Part shown: positions 50,742 through 61,900 of the stretch, piece after piece
Layout of the letters: every line of letters begins with the position of its first letter
Position numbering within the stretch: position 1 is the stretch's first letter
Assembly: GCA_022605955.1 (NCBI GenBank)
Contig: JAKCOZ010000308.1
Coordinates: 62,001-126,000 of the forward strand
Direction of reading: 5' to 3'
Length of the DNA stretch: 64,000 bases
Source: Rallus limicola
Taxonomy: Eukaryota > Chordata > Aves > Gruiformes > Rallidae
Notes under the pieces: generated by a model
Seen by the model: the letters and a program-made list of their open reading frames with translations, nothing else
Databases searched by the model: none
What the model was told of the DNA's origin: nothing
Made by a program: the position numbers and the translations under genes

Positions 50742-53700
50742 ATGCCTTTCAGTCCTAGCTTCTTTACTTTGGGAGTTATTGCTGGACGTTTAGCATGTTT
50801 TGAACTGCAGTCTGCTAGGGCCGAGAAAAGCACTGTAGGAGGTAGCAGGTATGTTCCTTCTTTCCAGGCAAAGGAAAAGGCTGAGAGCCAAAGTGACAGG
50901 GTCTGCTTGTGTGTCCTGTTAGGAGGTTTCAGACAAGCTATGCCTTTCATGCCTAGCTTCTTTACTTTGGGAGTTATTGCTGGACGTTTAGCATGTTTTG
51001 AACTGCAGTCTGCTAGGGCCGAGAAAAGCACCGTAGGAGGTTCCAGGCATGTTCCCTCTTTCCAGGCAAAGGAAAAGGCTGAGAGCCAAAGTGACAGGGT
51101 CTGCTTGTGTGTCCTGTTAGGAGGTTTCAGACAAGCTATGCCTTTCAGTCCTAGCTTCTTTACTTTGGGAGTTATTGCTGGACGTTTAGCATGTTTTGAA
51201 CTGCAGTCTGCTAGGGCCGAGAAAAGCACTGTAGGAGGTAGTAGGTATGTTCCTTCTTTCCAGGCAAAGGAAAAGGCTGAGAGCCAAAGTGACAGGGTCT
51301 GCTTGTGTGTCCTGTTAGGAGGTTTCAGACAAGCTATGCCTTTCAGTCCTAGCTTCTTTACTTTGGGAGTTATTGCTGGACGTTTAGCATGTTTTGAACT
51401 GCAGTCTGCTAGGGCCGAGAAAAGCACCGTAGGAGCTTCCAGGCATGTTCCCTCTTTCCAGGCAAAGGAAAAGGCTGAGAGCCAAAGTGACAGGGTCTGC
51501 TTGTGTGTCCTGTTAGGAGGTTTCAGACAAGCTATGCCTTTCAGTCCTAGCTTCTTTACTTTGGGAGTTATTGCTGGACGTTTAGCAAGTTTTGAACTGC
51601 GGTCTGCTAGGGCCGAGAAAAGCACCGTAGGAGGTTCCAGGCATGTTCCCTCTTTCCAGGCAAAGGAAAAGGCTGAGAGCCAAAGTGACAGGGTCTGCTT
51701 GTGTGTCCTGTTAGGAGGTTTCAGACAAGCTATGCCTTTCAGTCCTAGCTTCTTTACTTTGGGAGTTATTGCTGGACGTTTAGCATGTTTAGAACTGCAG
51801 TCTGCTAGGGCCGAGAAAAGCACCGTAGGAGGTTCCAGGCATGTTCCCTCTTTCCAGGCAAAGGAAAAGGCTGAGAGCCAAAGTGACAGGGTCTGCTTGT
51901 GTGTCCTGTTAGGAGGTTTCAGACAAGCTATGCCTTTCAGTCCTAGCTTCTTTACTTTGGGAGTTATTGCTGGACGTTTAGCATGTTTTGAACTGCAGTC
52001 TGCTAGGGCCGAGAAAAGCACCGTAGGAGGTTCCAGGCATGTTCCCTCTTTCCAGGCAAAGGAAAAGGCTGAGAGCCAAAGTGACAGGGTCTGCTTGTGT
52101 GTCCTGTTAGGAGGTTTCAGACAAGCTATGCCTTTCAGTCCTAGCTTCTTTACTTTGGGAGTTATTGCTGGACGTTTAGCATGTTTTGAACTGCAGTCTG
52201 CTAGGGCCGAGAAAAGCACTGTAGGAGGTAGCAGGTATGTTCCTTCTTTCCAGGCAAAGGAAAAGGCTGAGAGCCAAAGTGACAGGGTCTGCTTGTGTGT
52301 CCTGTTAGGAGGTTTCAGACAAGCTATGCCTTTCAGTCCTAGCTTCTTTACTTTGGGAGTTATTGCTGGACGTTTAGCATGTTTTGAACTGCAGTCTGCT
52401 AGGGCCGAGAAAAGCACTGTAGGAGGTTCCAGGCATGTTCCTTCTTTCCAGGCAAAGGAAAAGGCTGAGAGCCAAAGTGACAGGGTCTGCTTGTGTGTCC
52501 TGTTAAGAGGTTTCAGACAAGCTATGCCATTCAGTCCTAGCTTCTTTACTTTGGGAGTTATTGCTGGACGTTTAGCATGTTTTGAACTGCAGTCTGCTAG
52601 GGCCGAGAAAAGCACTGTAGGAGCTTCCAGGCATGTTCCCTCTTTCCAGGCAAAGGAAAAGGCTGAGAGCCAAAGTGACAGGGTCTGCTTGTGTGTCCTG
52701 TTAGGAGGTTTCAGACAAGCTATGCCTTTCATGCCTAGCTTCTTTACTTTGGGAGTTATTGCTGGACGTTTAGCATGTTTTGAACTGCAGTCTGCTAGGG
52801 CCGAGAAAAGCACCGTAGGAGGTTCCAGGCATGTTCCCTCTTTCCAGGCAAAGGAAAAGGCTGAGAGCCAAAGTGACAGGGTCTGCTTGTGTGTCCTGTT
52901 ATAAGGTTTCAGACAAGCTATGCCTTTCATGCCTAGCTTCTTTACTTTGGGAGTTATTGCTGGACGTTTAGCATGTTTTGAACTGCAGTCTGCTAGGGCC
53001 GAGAAAAGCACTGTAGGAGGTAGCAGGTATGTTCCTTCTTTCCAGGCAAAGGAAAAGGCTGAGAGCCAAAGTGACAGGGTCTGCTTGTGTGTCCTGTTAG
53101 GAGGTTTCAGACAAGCTATGCCTTTCATGCCTAGCTTCTTTACTTTGGGAGTTATTGCTGGACGTTTAGCATGTTTTGAACTGCAGTCTGCTAGGGCCGA
53201 GAAAAGCACCGTAGGAGGTTCCAGGCATGTTCCCTCTTTCCAGGCAAAGGAAAAGGCTGAGAGCCAAAGTGACAGGGTCTGCTTGTGTGTCCTGTTAGGA
53301 GGTTTCAGACAAGCTATGCCTTTCAGTCCTAGCTTCTTTACTTTGGGAGTTATTGCTGGACGTTTAGCATGTTTTGAACTGCAGTCTGCTAGGGCCGAGA
53401 AAAGCACTGTAGGAGGTAACAGGTATGTTCCTTCTTTCCAGGCAAAGGAAAAGGCTGAGAGCCAAAGTGACAGGGTCTGCTTGTGTGTCCTGTTAGGAGG
53501 TTTCAGACAAGCTATGCCTTTCAGTCCTATCTTCTTTACTTTGGGAGTTATTGCTGGACGTTTAGCATGTTTTGAACTGCAGTCTGCTAGGGCCGAGAAA
53601 AGCACCGTAGGAGCTTCCAGGCATGTTCCCTCTTTCCAGGCAAAGGAAAAGGCTGAGAGCCAAAGTGACAGGGTCTGCTTGTGTGTCCTGTTATAAGGTT

Positions 53701-54503
53701 TCAGACAAGCTATGCCTTTCAGTCCTAGCTTCTTTACTTTGGGAGTTATTGCTGGACGTTTAGCAAGTTTTGAACTGCAGTCTGCTAGGGCCGAGAAAAG
53801 CACCGTAGTAGGTTCCAGGCATGTTCCCTCTTTCCAGGCAAAGGAAAAGGCTGAGAGCCAAAGTGACAGGGTCTGCTTGTGTGTCCTGTTAGGAGGTTTC
53901 AGACAAGCTATGCCTTTCAGTCCTAGCTTCTTTACTTTGGGAGTTATTGCTGGACGTTTAGCATGTTTTGAACTGCAGTCTGCTAGGGCCGAGAAAAGCA
54001 CCGTAGGAGGTTCCAGGCATGTTCCCTCTTTCCAGGCAAAGGAAAAGGCTGAGAGCCAAAGTGACAGGGTCTGCTTGTGTGTCCTGTTAGGAGGTTTCAG
54101 ACAAGCTATGCCTTTCATGCCTAGCTTCTTTACTTTGGGAGTTATTGCTGGACGTTTAGCATGTTTTGAACTGCAGTCTGCTAGGGCCGAGAAAAGCACT
54201 GTAGGAGGTAGCAGGTATGTTCCTTCTTTCCAGGCAAAGGAAAAGGCTGAGAGCCAAAGTGACAGGGTCTGCTTGTGTGTCCTGTTAGGAGGTTTCAGAC
54301 AAGCTATGCCTTTCAGTCCTAGCTTCTTTACTTTGGGAGTTATTGCTGGACGTTTAGCATGTTTTGAACTGCAGTCTGCTAGGGCCGAGAAAAGCACCGT
54401 AGGAGGTTCCAGGCATGTTCCCTCTTTCCAGGCAAAGGAAAAGGCTGAGAGCCAAAGTGACAGGGTCTGCTTGTGTGTCCTGTTATAAGGTTTCAGACAA
54501 GCT
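50742..54503 (+). repeat. Second-type 19-monomer HOR unit, first copy (3,762 bp)
   Basis: This is 19 full monomers divided by TATAAGG junctions into subunits of 11, 4 and 4 monomers (near 52,900, 53,692 and 54,484). The 11-mer opens like the 19-mer of 39,466 (Y, ATG H, GTAGTAGG, GAGCTTCC, G68, TTTAGAACTG) and then jumps to that unit's last monomers, so it looks like a shortened derivative. Private markers include GTTAAGAGG (52,503-52,511), GGTAACAGG (about 53,416) and TCCTATCTTC (about 53,525). All recur 3,762 bp later. Confidence 0.92.
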
Positions 54504-57500
54504 ATGCCTTTCAGTCCTAGCTTCTTTACTTTGGGAGTTATTGCTGGACGTTTAGCATGTTTTGAACTGCAGTCTGCTAGGGCCGAGAAAAGCACTGTAG
54601 GAGGTAGCAGGTATGTTCCTTCTTTCCAGGCAAAGGAAAAGGCTGAGAGCCAAAGTGACAGGGTCTGCTTGTGTGTCCTGTTAGGAGGTTTCAGACAAGC
54701 TATGCCTTTCATGCCTAGCTTCTTTACTTTGGGAGTTATTGCTGGACGTTTAGCATGTTTTGAACTGCAGTCTGCTAGGGCCGAGAAAAGCACCGTAGGA
54801 GGTTCCAGGCATGTTCCCTCTTTCCAGGCAAAGGAAAAGGCTGAGAGCCAAAGTGACAGGGTCTGCTTGTGTGTCCTGTTAGGAGGTTTCAGACAAGCTA
54901 TGCCTTTCAGTCCTAGCTTCTTTACTTTGGGAGTTATTGCTGGACGTTTAGCATGTTTTGAACTGCAGTCTGCTAGGGCCGAGAAAAGCACTGTAGGAGG
55001 TAGTAGGTATGTTCCTTCTTTCCAGGCAAAGGAAAAGGCTGAGAGCCAAAGTGACAGGGTCTGCTTGTGTGTCCTGTTAGGAGGTTTCAGACAAGCTATG
55101 CCTTTCAGTCCTAGCTTCTTTACTTTGGGAGTTATTGCTGGACGTTTAGCATGTTTTGAACTGCAGTCTGCTAGGGCCGAGAAAAGCACCGTAGGAGCTT
55201 CCAGGCATGTTCCCTCTTTCCAGGCAAAGGAAAAGGCTGAGAGCCAAAGTGACAGGGTCTGCTTGTGTGTCCTGTTAGGAGGTTTCAGACAAGCTATGCC
55301 TTTCAGTCCTAGCTTCTTTACTTTGGGAGTTATTGCTGGACGTTTAGCAAGTTTTGAACTGCGGTCTGCTAGGGCCGAGAAAAGCACCGTAGGAGGTTCC
55401 AGGCATGTTCCCTCTTTCCAGGCAAAGGAAAAGGCTGAGAGCCAAAGTGACAGGGTCTGCTTGTGTGTCCTGTTAGGAGGTTTCAGACAAGCTATGCCTT
55501 TCAGTCCTAGCTTCTTTACTTTGGGAGTTATTGCTGGACGTTTAGCATGTTTAGAACTGCAGTCTGCTAGGGCCGAGAAAAGCACCGTAGGAGGTTCCAG
55601 GCATGTTCCCTCTTTCCAGGCAAAGGAAAAGGCTGAGAGCCAAAGTGACAGGGTCTGCTTGTGTGTCCTGTTAGGAGGTTTCAGACAAGCTATGCCTTTC
55701 AGTCCTAGCTTCTTTACTTTGGGAGTTATTGCTGGACGTTTAGCATGTTTTGAACTGCAGTCTGCTAGGGCCGAGAAAAGCACCGTAGGAGGTTCCAGGC
55801 ATGTTCCCTCTTTCCAGGCAAAGGAAAAGGCTGAGAGCCAAAGTGACAGGGTCTGCTTGTGTGTCCTGTTAGGAGGTTTCAGACAAGCTATGCCTTTCAG
55901 TCCTAGCTTCTTTACTTTGGGAGTTATTGCTGGACGTTTAGCATGTTTTGAACTGCAGTCTGCTAGGGCCGAGAAAAGCACTGTAGGAGGTAGCAGGTAT
56001 GTTCCTTCTTTCCAGGCAAAGGAAAAGGCTGAGAGCCAAAGTGACAGGGTCTGCTTGTGTGTCCTGTTAGGAGGTTTCAGACAAGCTATGCCTTTCAGTC
56101 CTAGCTTCTTTACTTTGGGAGTTATTGCTGGACGTTTAGCATGTTTTGAACTGCAGTCTGCTAGGGCCGAGAAAAGCACTGTAGGAGGTTCCAGGCATGT
56201 TCCTTCTTTCCAGGCAAAGGAAAAGGCTGAGAGCCAAAGTGACAGGGTCTGCTTGTGTGTCCTGTTAAGAGGTTTCAGACAAGCTATGCCATTCAGTCCT
56301 AGCTTCTTTACTTTGGGAGTTATTGCTGGACGTTTAGCATGTTTTGAACTGCAGTCTGCTAGGGCCGAGAAAAGCACTGTAGGAGCTTCCAGGCATGTTC
56401 CCTCTTTCCAGGCAAAGGAAAAGGCTGAGAGCCAAAGTGACAGGGTCTGCTTGTGTGTCCTGTTAGGAGGTTTCAGACAAGCTATGCCTTTCATGCCTAG
56501 CTTCTTTACTTTGGGAGTTATTGCTGGACGTTTAGCATGTTTTGAACTGCAGTCTGCTAGGGCCGAGAAAAGCACCGTAGGAGGTTCCAGGCATGTTCCC
56601 TCTTTCCAGGCAAAGGAAAAGGCTGAGAGCCAAAGTGACAGGGTCTGCTTGTGTGTCCTGTTATAAGGTTTCAGACAAGCTATGCCTTTCATGCCTAGCT
56701 TCTTTACTTTGGGAGTTATTGCTGGACGTTTAGCATGTTTTGAACTGCAGTCTGCTAGGGCCGAGAAAAGCACTGTAGGAGGTAGCAGGTATGTTCCTTC
56801 TTTCCAGGCAAAGGAAAAGGCTGAGAGCCAAAGTGACAGGGTCTGCTTGTGTGTCCTGTTAGGAGGTTTCAGACAAGCTATGCCTTTCATGCCTAGCTTC
56901 TTTACTTTGGGAGTTATTGCTGGACGTTTAGCATGTTTTGAACTGCAGTCTGCTAGGGCCGAGAAAAGCACCGTAGGAGGTTCCAGGCATGTTCCCTCTT
57001 TCCAGGCAAAGGAAAAGGCTGAGAGCCAAAGTGACAGGGTCTGCTTGTGTGTCCTGTTAGGAGGTTTCAGACAAGCTATGCCTTTCAGTCCTAGCTTCTT
57101 TACTTTGGGAGTTATTGCTGGACGTTTAGCATGTTTTGAACTGCAGTCTGCTAGGGCCGAGAAAAGCACTGTAGGAGGTAACAGGTATGTTCCTTCTTTC
57201 CAGGCAAAGGAAAAGGCTGAGAGCCAAAGTGACAGGGTCTGCTTGTGTGTCCTGTTAGGAGGTTTCAGACAAGCTATGCCTTTCAGTCCTATCTTCTTTA
57301 CTTTGGGAGTTATTGCTGGACGTTTAGCATGTTTTGAACTGCAGTCTGCTAGGGCCGAGAAAAGCACCGTAGGAGCTTCCAGGCATGTTCCCTCTTTCCA
57401 GGCAAAGGAAAAGGCTGAGAGCCAAAGTGACAGGGTCTGCTTGTGTGTCCTGTTATAAGGTTTCAGACAAGCTATGCCTTTCAGTCCTAGCTTCTTTACT

Positions 57501-58085
57501 TTGGGAGTTATTGCTGGACGTTTAGCAAGTTTTGAACTGCAGTCTGCTAGGGCCGAGAAAAGCACCGTAGGAGGTTCCAGGCATGTTCCCTCTTTCCAGG
57601 CAAAGGAAAAGGCTGAGAGCCAAAGTGACAGGGTCTGCTTGTGTGTCCTGTTAGGAGGTTTCAGACAAGCTATGCCTTTCAGTCCTAGCTTCTTTACTTT
57701 GGGAGTTATTGCTGGACGTTTAGCATGTTTTGAACTGCAGTCTGCTAGGGCCGAGAAAAGCACCGTAGGAGGTTCCAGGCATGTTCCCTCTTTCCAGGCA
57801 AAGGAAAAGGCTGAGAGCCAAAGTGACAGGGTCTGCTTGTGTGTCCTGTTAGGAGGTTTCAGACAAGCTATGCCTTTCATGCCTAGCTTCTTTACTTTGG
57901 GAGTTATTGCTGGACGTTTAGCATGTTTTGAACTGCAGTCTGCTAGGGCCGAGAAAAGCACTGTAGGAGGTAGCAGGTATGTTCCTTCTTTCCAGGCAAA
58001 GGAAAAGGCTGAGAGCCAAAGTGACAGGGTCTGCTTGTGTGTCCTGTTAGGAGGTTTCAGACAAGCTATGCCTTTCAGTCCTAGC
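54504..58085 (+). repeat. Second-type 19-monomer HOR unit, second copy
   Basis: This matches the preceding unit monomer for monomer at a constant 3,762-bp offset, including GTTAAGAGG near 56,266, GGTAACAGG near 57,178 and TCCTATCTTC near 57,288. The only difference I found is G at about 57,570 against T (GTAGTAGGTTCC) at about 53,808. The match breaks between 58,071 and 58,155, where the nineteenth monomer switches to Y-type sequence and carries a one-base deletion (CTTCTTACTTTG). Confidence 0.92.
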
Positions 58086-58924
58086 TTCTTACTTTGGGAG
58101 TTATTGCTGGACGTTTAGCATGTTTTGAACTGCAGTCTGCTAGGGCCGAGAAAAGCACTGTAGGAGGTAGCAGGTATGTTCCTTCTTTCCAGGCAAAGGA
58201 AAAGGCTGAGAGCCAAAGTGACAGGGTCTTCTTGTGTGTCCTGTTAGGAGGTTTCAGACAAGCTATGCCTTTCATGCCTAGCTTCTTTACTTTGGGAGTT
58301 ATTGCTGGACGTTTAGCATGTTTTGAACTGCAGTCTGCTAGGGCCGAGAAAAGCACTGTAGGAGCTTCCAGGCATGTTCCCTCTTTCCAGGCAAAGGAAA
58401 AGGCTGAGAGCCAAAGTGACAGGGTCTGCTTGTGTGTCCTGTTAGGAGGTTTCAGACAAGCTATGCCTTTCATGCCTAGCTTCTTTACTTTGGGAGTTAT
58501 TGCTGGACGTTTAGCATGTTTTGAACTGCAGTCTGCTAGGGCCGAGAAAAGCACCGTAGGAGCTTCCAGGCATGTTCCCCTCTTTCCCAGGCAAAGGAAA
58601 AGGCTGAGAGCCAAAGTGACAGGGTCTGCTTGTGTGTCCTGTTAGGAGGTTTCAGACAAGCTATGCCTTTCAGTCCTAGCTTCTTTACTTTGGGAGTTAT
58701 TGCTGGACGTTTAGCAAGTTTTGAACTGCGGTCTGCTAGGGCTGAGAAAAGCACCGTAGGAGGTTCCAGGCATGTTCCCTCTTTCCAGGCAAAGGAAAAG
58801 GCTGAGAGCCAAAGTGACAGGGTCTGCTTGTGTGTCCTGTTAGGAGGTTTCAGACAAGCTATGCCTTTCAGTCCTAGCTTCTTTACTTTGGGAGTTATTG
58901 CTGGACGTTTAGCATGTTTTGAAA
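58086..58924 (+). repeat. Satellite stretch with clustered one-base indels
   Basis: Four single-base length changes occur within 840 bp, whereas most 5-kb stretches have none. They are a T lost near 58,089 (CTTCTTACTTTG), a C gained near 58,578 (TTCCCCTC), a C gained near 58,587 (TTTCCCAGG) and an A gained near 58,923 (TTGAAACTG). All are in homopolymer runs. There are also private substitutions such as GGTCTTCTTG near 58,229. The monomers are otherwise ordinary. Sequencing or polishing error is a serious alternative to biology here. Confidence 0.85.
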
Positions 58925-61900
58925 CTGCAGTCTGCTAGGGCCGAGAAAAGCACCGTAGGAGGTTCCAGGCATGTTCCCTCTTTCCAGGGAAAGGAAAAGG
59001 CTGAGAGCCAAAGTGACAGGGTCTGCTTGTGTGTCCTGTTAGGAGGTTTCAGACAAGCTATGCCTTTCATGCCTAGCTTCTTTACTTTGGGAGTTATTGC
59101 TGGACGTTTAGCATGTTTTGAACTGCAGTCTGCTAGGGCCGAGAAAAGCACCGTAGGAGGTTCCAGGCATGTTCCCTCTTTCCAGGCAAAGGAAAAGGCT
59201 GAGAGCCAAAGTGACAGGGTCTGCTTGTGTGTCCTGTTATAAGGTTTCAGACAAGCTATGCCTTTCAGTCCTAGCTTCTTTACTTTGGGAGTTATTGCTG
59301 GACGTTTAGCATGTTTTGAACTGCAGTCTGCTAGGGCCGAGAAAAGCACTGTAGGAGGTAGCAGGTATGTTCCTTCTTTCCAGGCAAAGGAAAAGGCTGA
59401 GAGCCAAAGTAACAGGGTCTGCTTGTGTGTCCTGTTAGGAGGTTTCAGACAAACTATGCCTTTCATGCCTAGCTTCTTTACTTTGGGAGTTATTGCTGGA
59501 CGTTTAGCATGTTTTGAACTGCAGTCTGCTAGGGCCGAGAAAAGCACCGTAGGAGCTTCCAGGCATGTTCCCTCTTTCCAGGCAAAGGAAAAGGCTGAGA
59601 GCCAAAGTGACAGGGTCTGCTTGTGTGTCCTGTTAGGAGGTTTCAGACAAGCTATGCCTTTCAGTCCTAGCTTCTTTACTTTGGGAGTTATTGCTGGACG
59701 TTTAGCATGTTTTGAACTGCAGTCTGCTAGGGCCGAGAAAAGCACTGTAGGAGGTAGCAGGTATGTTCCTTCTTTCCAGGCAAAGGAAAAGGCTGAGAGC
59801 CAAAGTGACAGGGTCTGCTTGTGTGTCCTGTTAGGAGGTTTCAGACAAGCTATGCCTTTCAGTCCTAGCTTCTTTACTTTGGGAGTTATTGCTGGACGTT
59901 TAGCATGTTTTGAACTGCAGTCTGCTTGGGCCGAGAAAAGCACCGTAGGAGCTTCCAGGCATGTTCCCTCTTTCCAGGCAAAGGAAAAGGCTGAGAGCCA
60001 AAGTGACAGGGTCTGCTTGTGTGTCCTGTTAGGAGGTTTCAGACAAGCTATGCCTTTCAGTCCTAGCTTCTTTACTTTGGGAGTTATTGCTGGACGTTTA
60101 GCAAGTTTTGAACTGCGGTCTGCTAGGGCCGAGAAAAGCACCGTAGGAGGTTCCAGGCATGTTCCCTCTTTCCAGGCAAAGGAAAAGGCTGAGAGCCAAA
60201 GTGACAGGGTCTGCTTGTGTGTCCTGTTAGGAGGTTTCAGACAAGCTATGCCTTTCAGTCCTAGCTTCTTTATTTTTAGAGTTATTGCTGGACGTTTAGC
60301 ATGTTTTGAACTGCAGTCTGCTAGGGCCGAGAAAAGCACCGTAGGAGGTTCCAGGCATGTTCCCTCTTTCCAGGCAAAGGAAAAGGCTGAGAGCCAAAGT
60401 GACAGGGTCTGCTTGTGTGTCCTGTTAGGAGGTTTCAGACAAGCTATGCCTTTCAGTCCTAGCTTCTTTACTTTGGGAGTTATTGCTGGACGTTTAGCAT
60501 GTTTTGAACTGCAGTCTGCTAGGGCCGAGAAAAGCACTGTAGGAGGTAGCAGGTATGTTCCTTCTTTCCAGGCAAAGGAAAAGGCTGAGAGCCAAAGTGA
60601 CAGGGTCTGCTTGTGTGTCCTGTTAGGAGGTTTCAGACAAGCTATGCCTTTCAGTCCTAGCTTCTTTACTTTGGGAGTTATTGCTGGACGTTTAGCATGT
60701 TTTGAACTGCAGTCTGCTAGGGCCGAGAAAAGCACCGTAGGAGGTTCCAGGCATGTTCCCTCTTTCCAGGCAAAGGAAAAGGCTGAGAGCCAAAGTGACA
60801 GGGTCTGCTTGTGTGTCCTGTTAGGAGGTTTCAGACAAGCTATGCCTTTCAGTCCTAGCTTCTTTACTTTGGGAGTTATTGCTGGACGTTTAGCAAGTTT
60901 TGAACTGCGGTCTGCTAGGGCCGAGAAAAGCACCGTAGGAGGTTCCAGGCATGTTCCCTCTTTCCAGGCAAAGGAAAAGGCTGAGAGCCAAAGTGACAGG
61001 GTCTGCTTGTGTGTCCTGTTAGGAGGTTTCAGACAAGCTATGCCTTTCAGTCCTAGCTTCTTTACTTTGGGAGTTATTGCTGGACGTTTAGCATGTTTTG
61101 AACTGCAGTCTGCTAGGGCCGAGAAAAGCACCGTAGGAGGTTCCAGGCATGTTCCCTCTTTCCATGCAAAGGAAAAGGCTGAGAGCCAAAGTGACAGGGT
61201 CTGCTTGTGTGTCCTGTTAGGAGGTTTCAGACAAGCTATGCCTTTCAGTCCTAGCTTCTTTACTTTGGGAGTTATTGCTGGACGTTTAGCATGTTTTGAA
61301 CTGCAGTCTGCTAGGGCCGAGAAAAGCACCGTAGGAGCTTCCAGGCATGTTCCCTCTTTCCAGGCAAAGGAAAAGGCTGAGAGCCAAAGTGACAGGGTCT
61401 GCTTGTGTGTCCTGTTAGGAGGTTTCAGACAAGCTATGCCTTTCAGTCCTAGCTTCTTTACTTTGGGAGTTATTGCTGGACGTTTAGCAAGTTTTGAACT
61501 GCGGTCTGCTAGGGCCGAGAAAAGCACCGTAGGAGGTTCCAGGCATGTTCCCTCTTTCCAGGCAAAGGAAAAGGCTGAGAGCCAAAGTGACAGGGTCTGC
61601 TTGTGTGTCCTGTTAGGAGGTTTCAGACAAGCTATGCCTTTCAGTCCTAGCTTCTTTATTTTGGGAGTTATTGCTGGACGTTTAGCATGTTTTGAACTGC
61701 AGTCTGCTAGGGCCGAGAAAAGCACCGTAGGAGGTTCCAGGCATGTTCCCTCTTTCCAGGCAAAGGAAAAGGCTGAGAGCCAAAGTGACAGGGTCTGCTT
61801 GTGTGTCCTGTTAGGAGGTTTCAGACAAGCTATGCCTTTCAGTCCTAGCTTCTTTACTTTGGGAGTTATTGCTGGACGTTTAGCATGTTTTGAACTGCAG

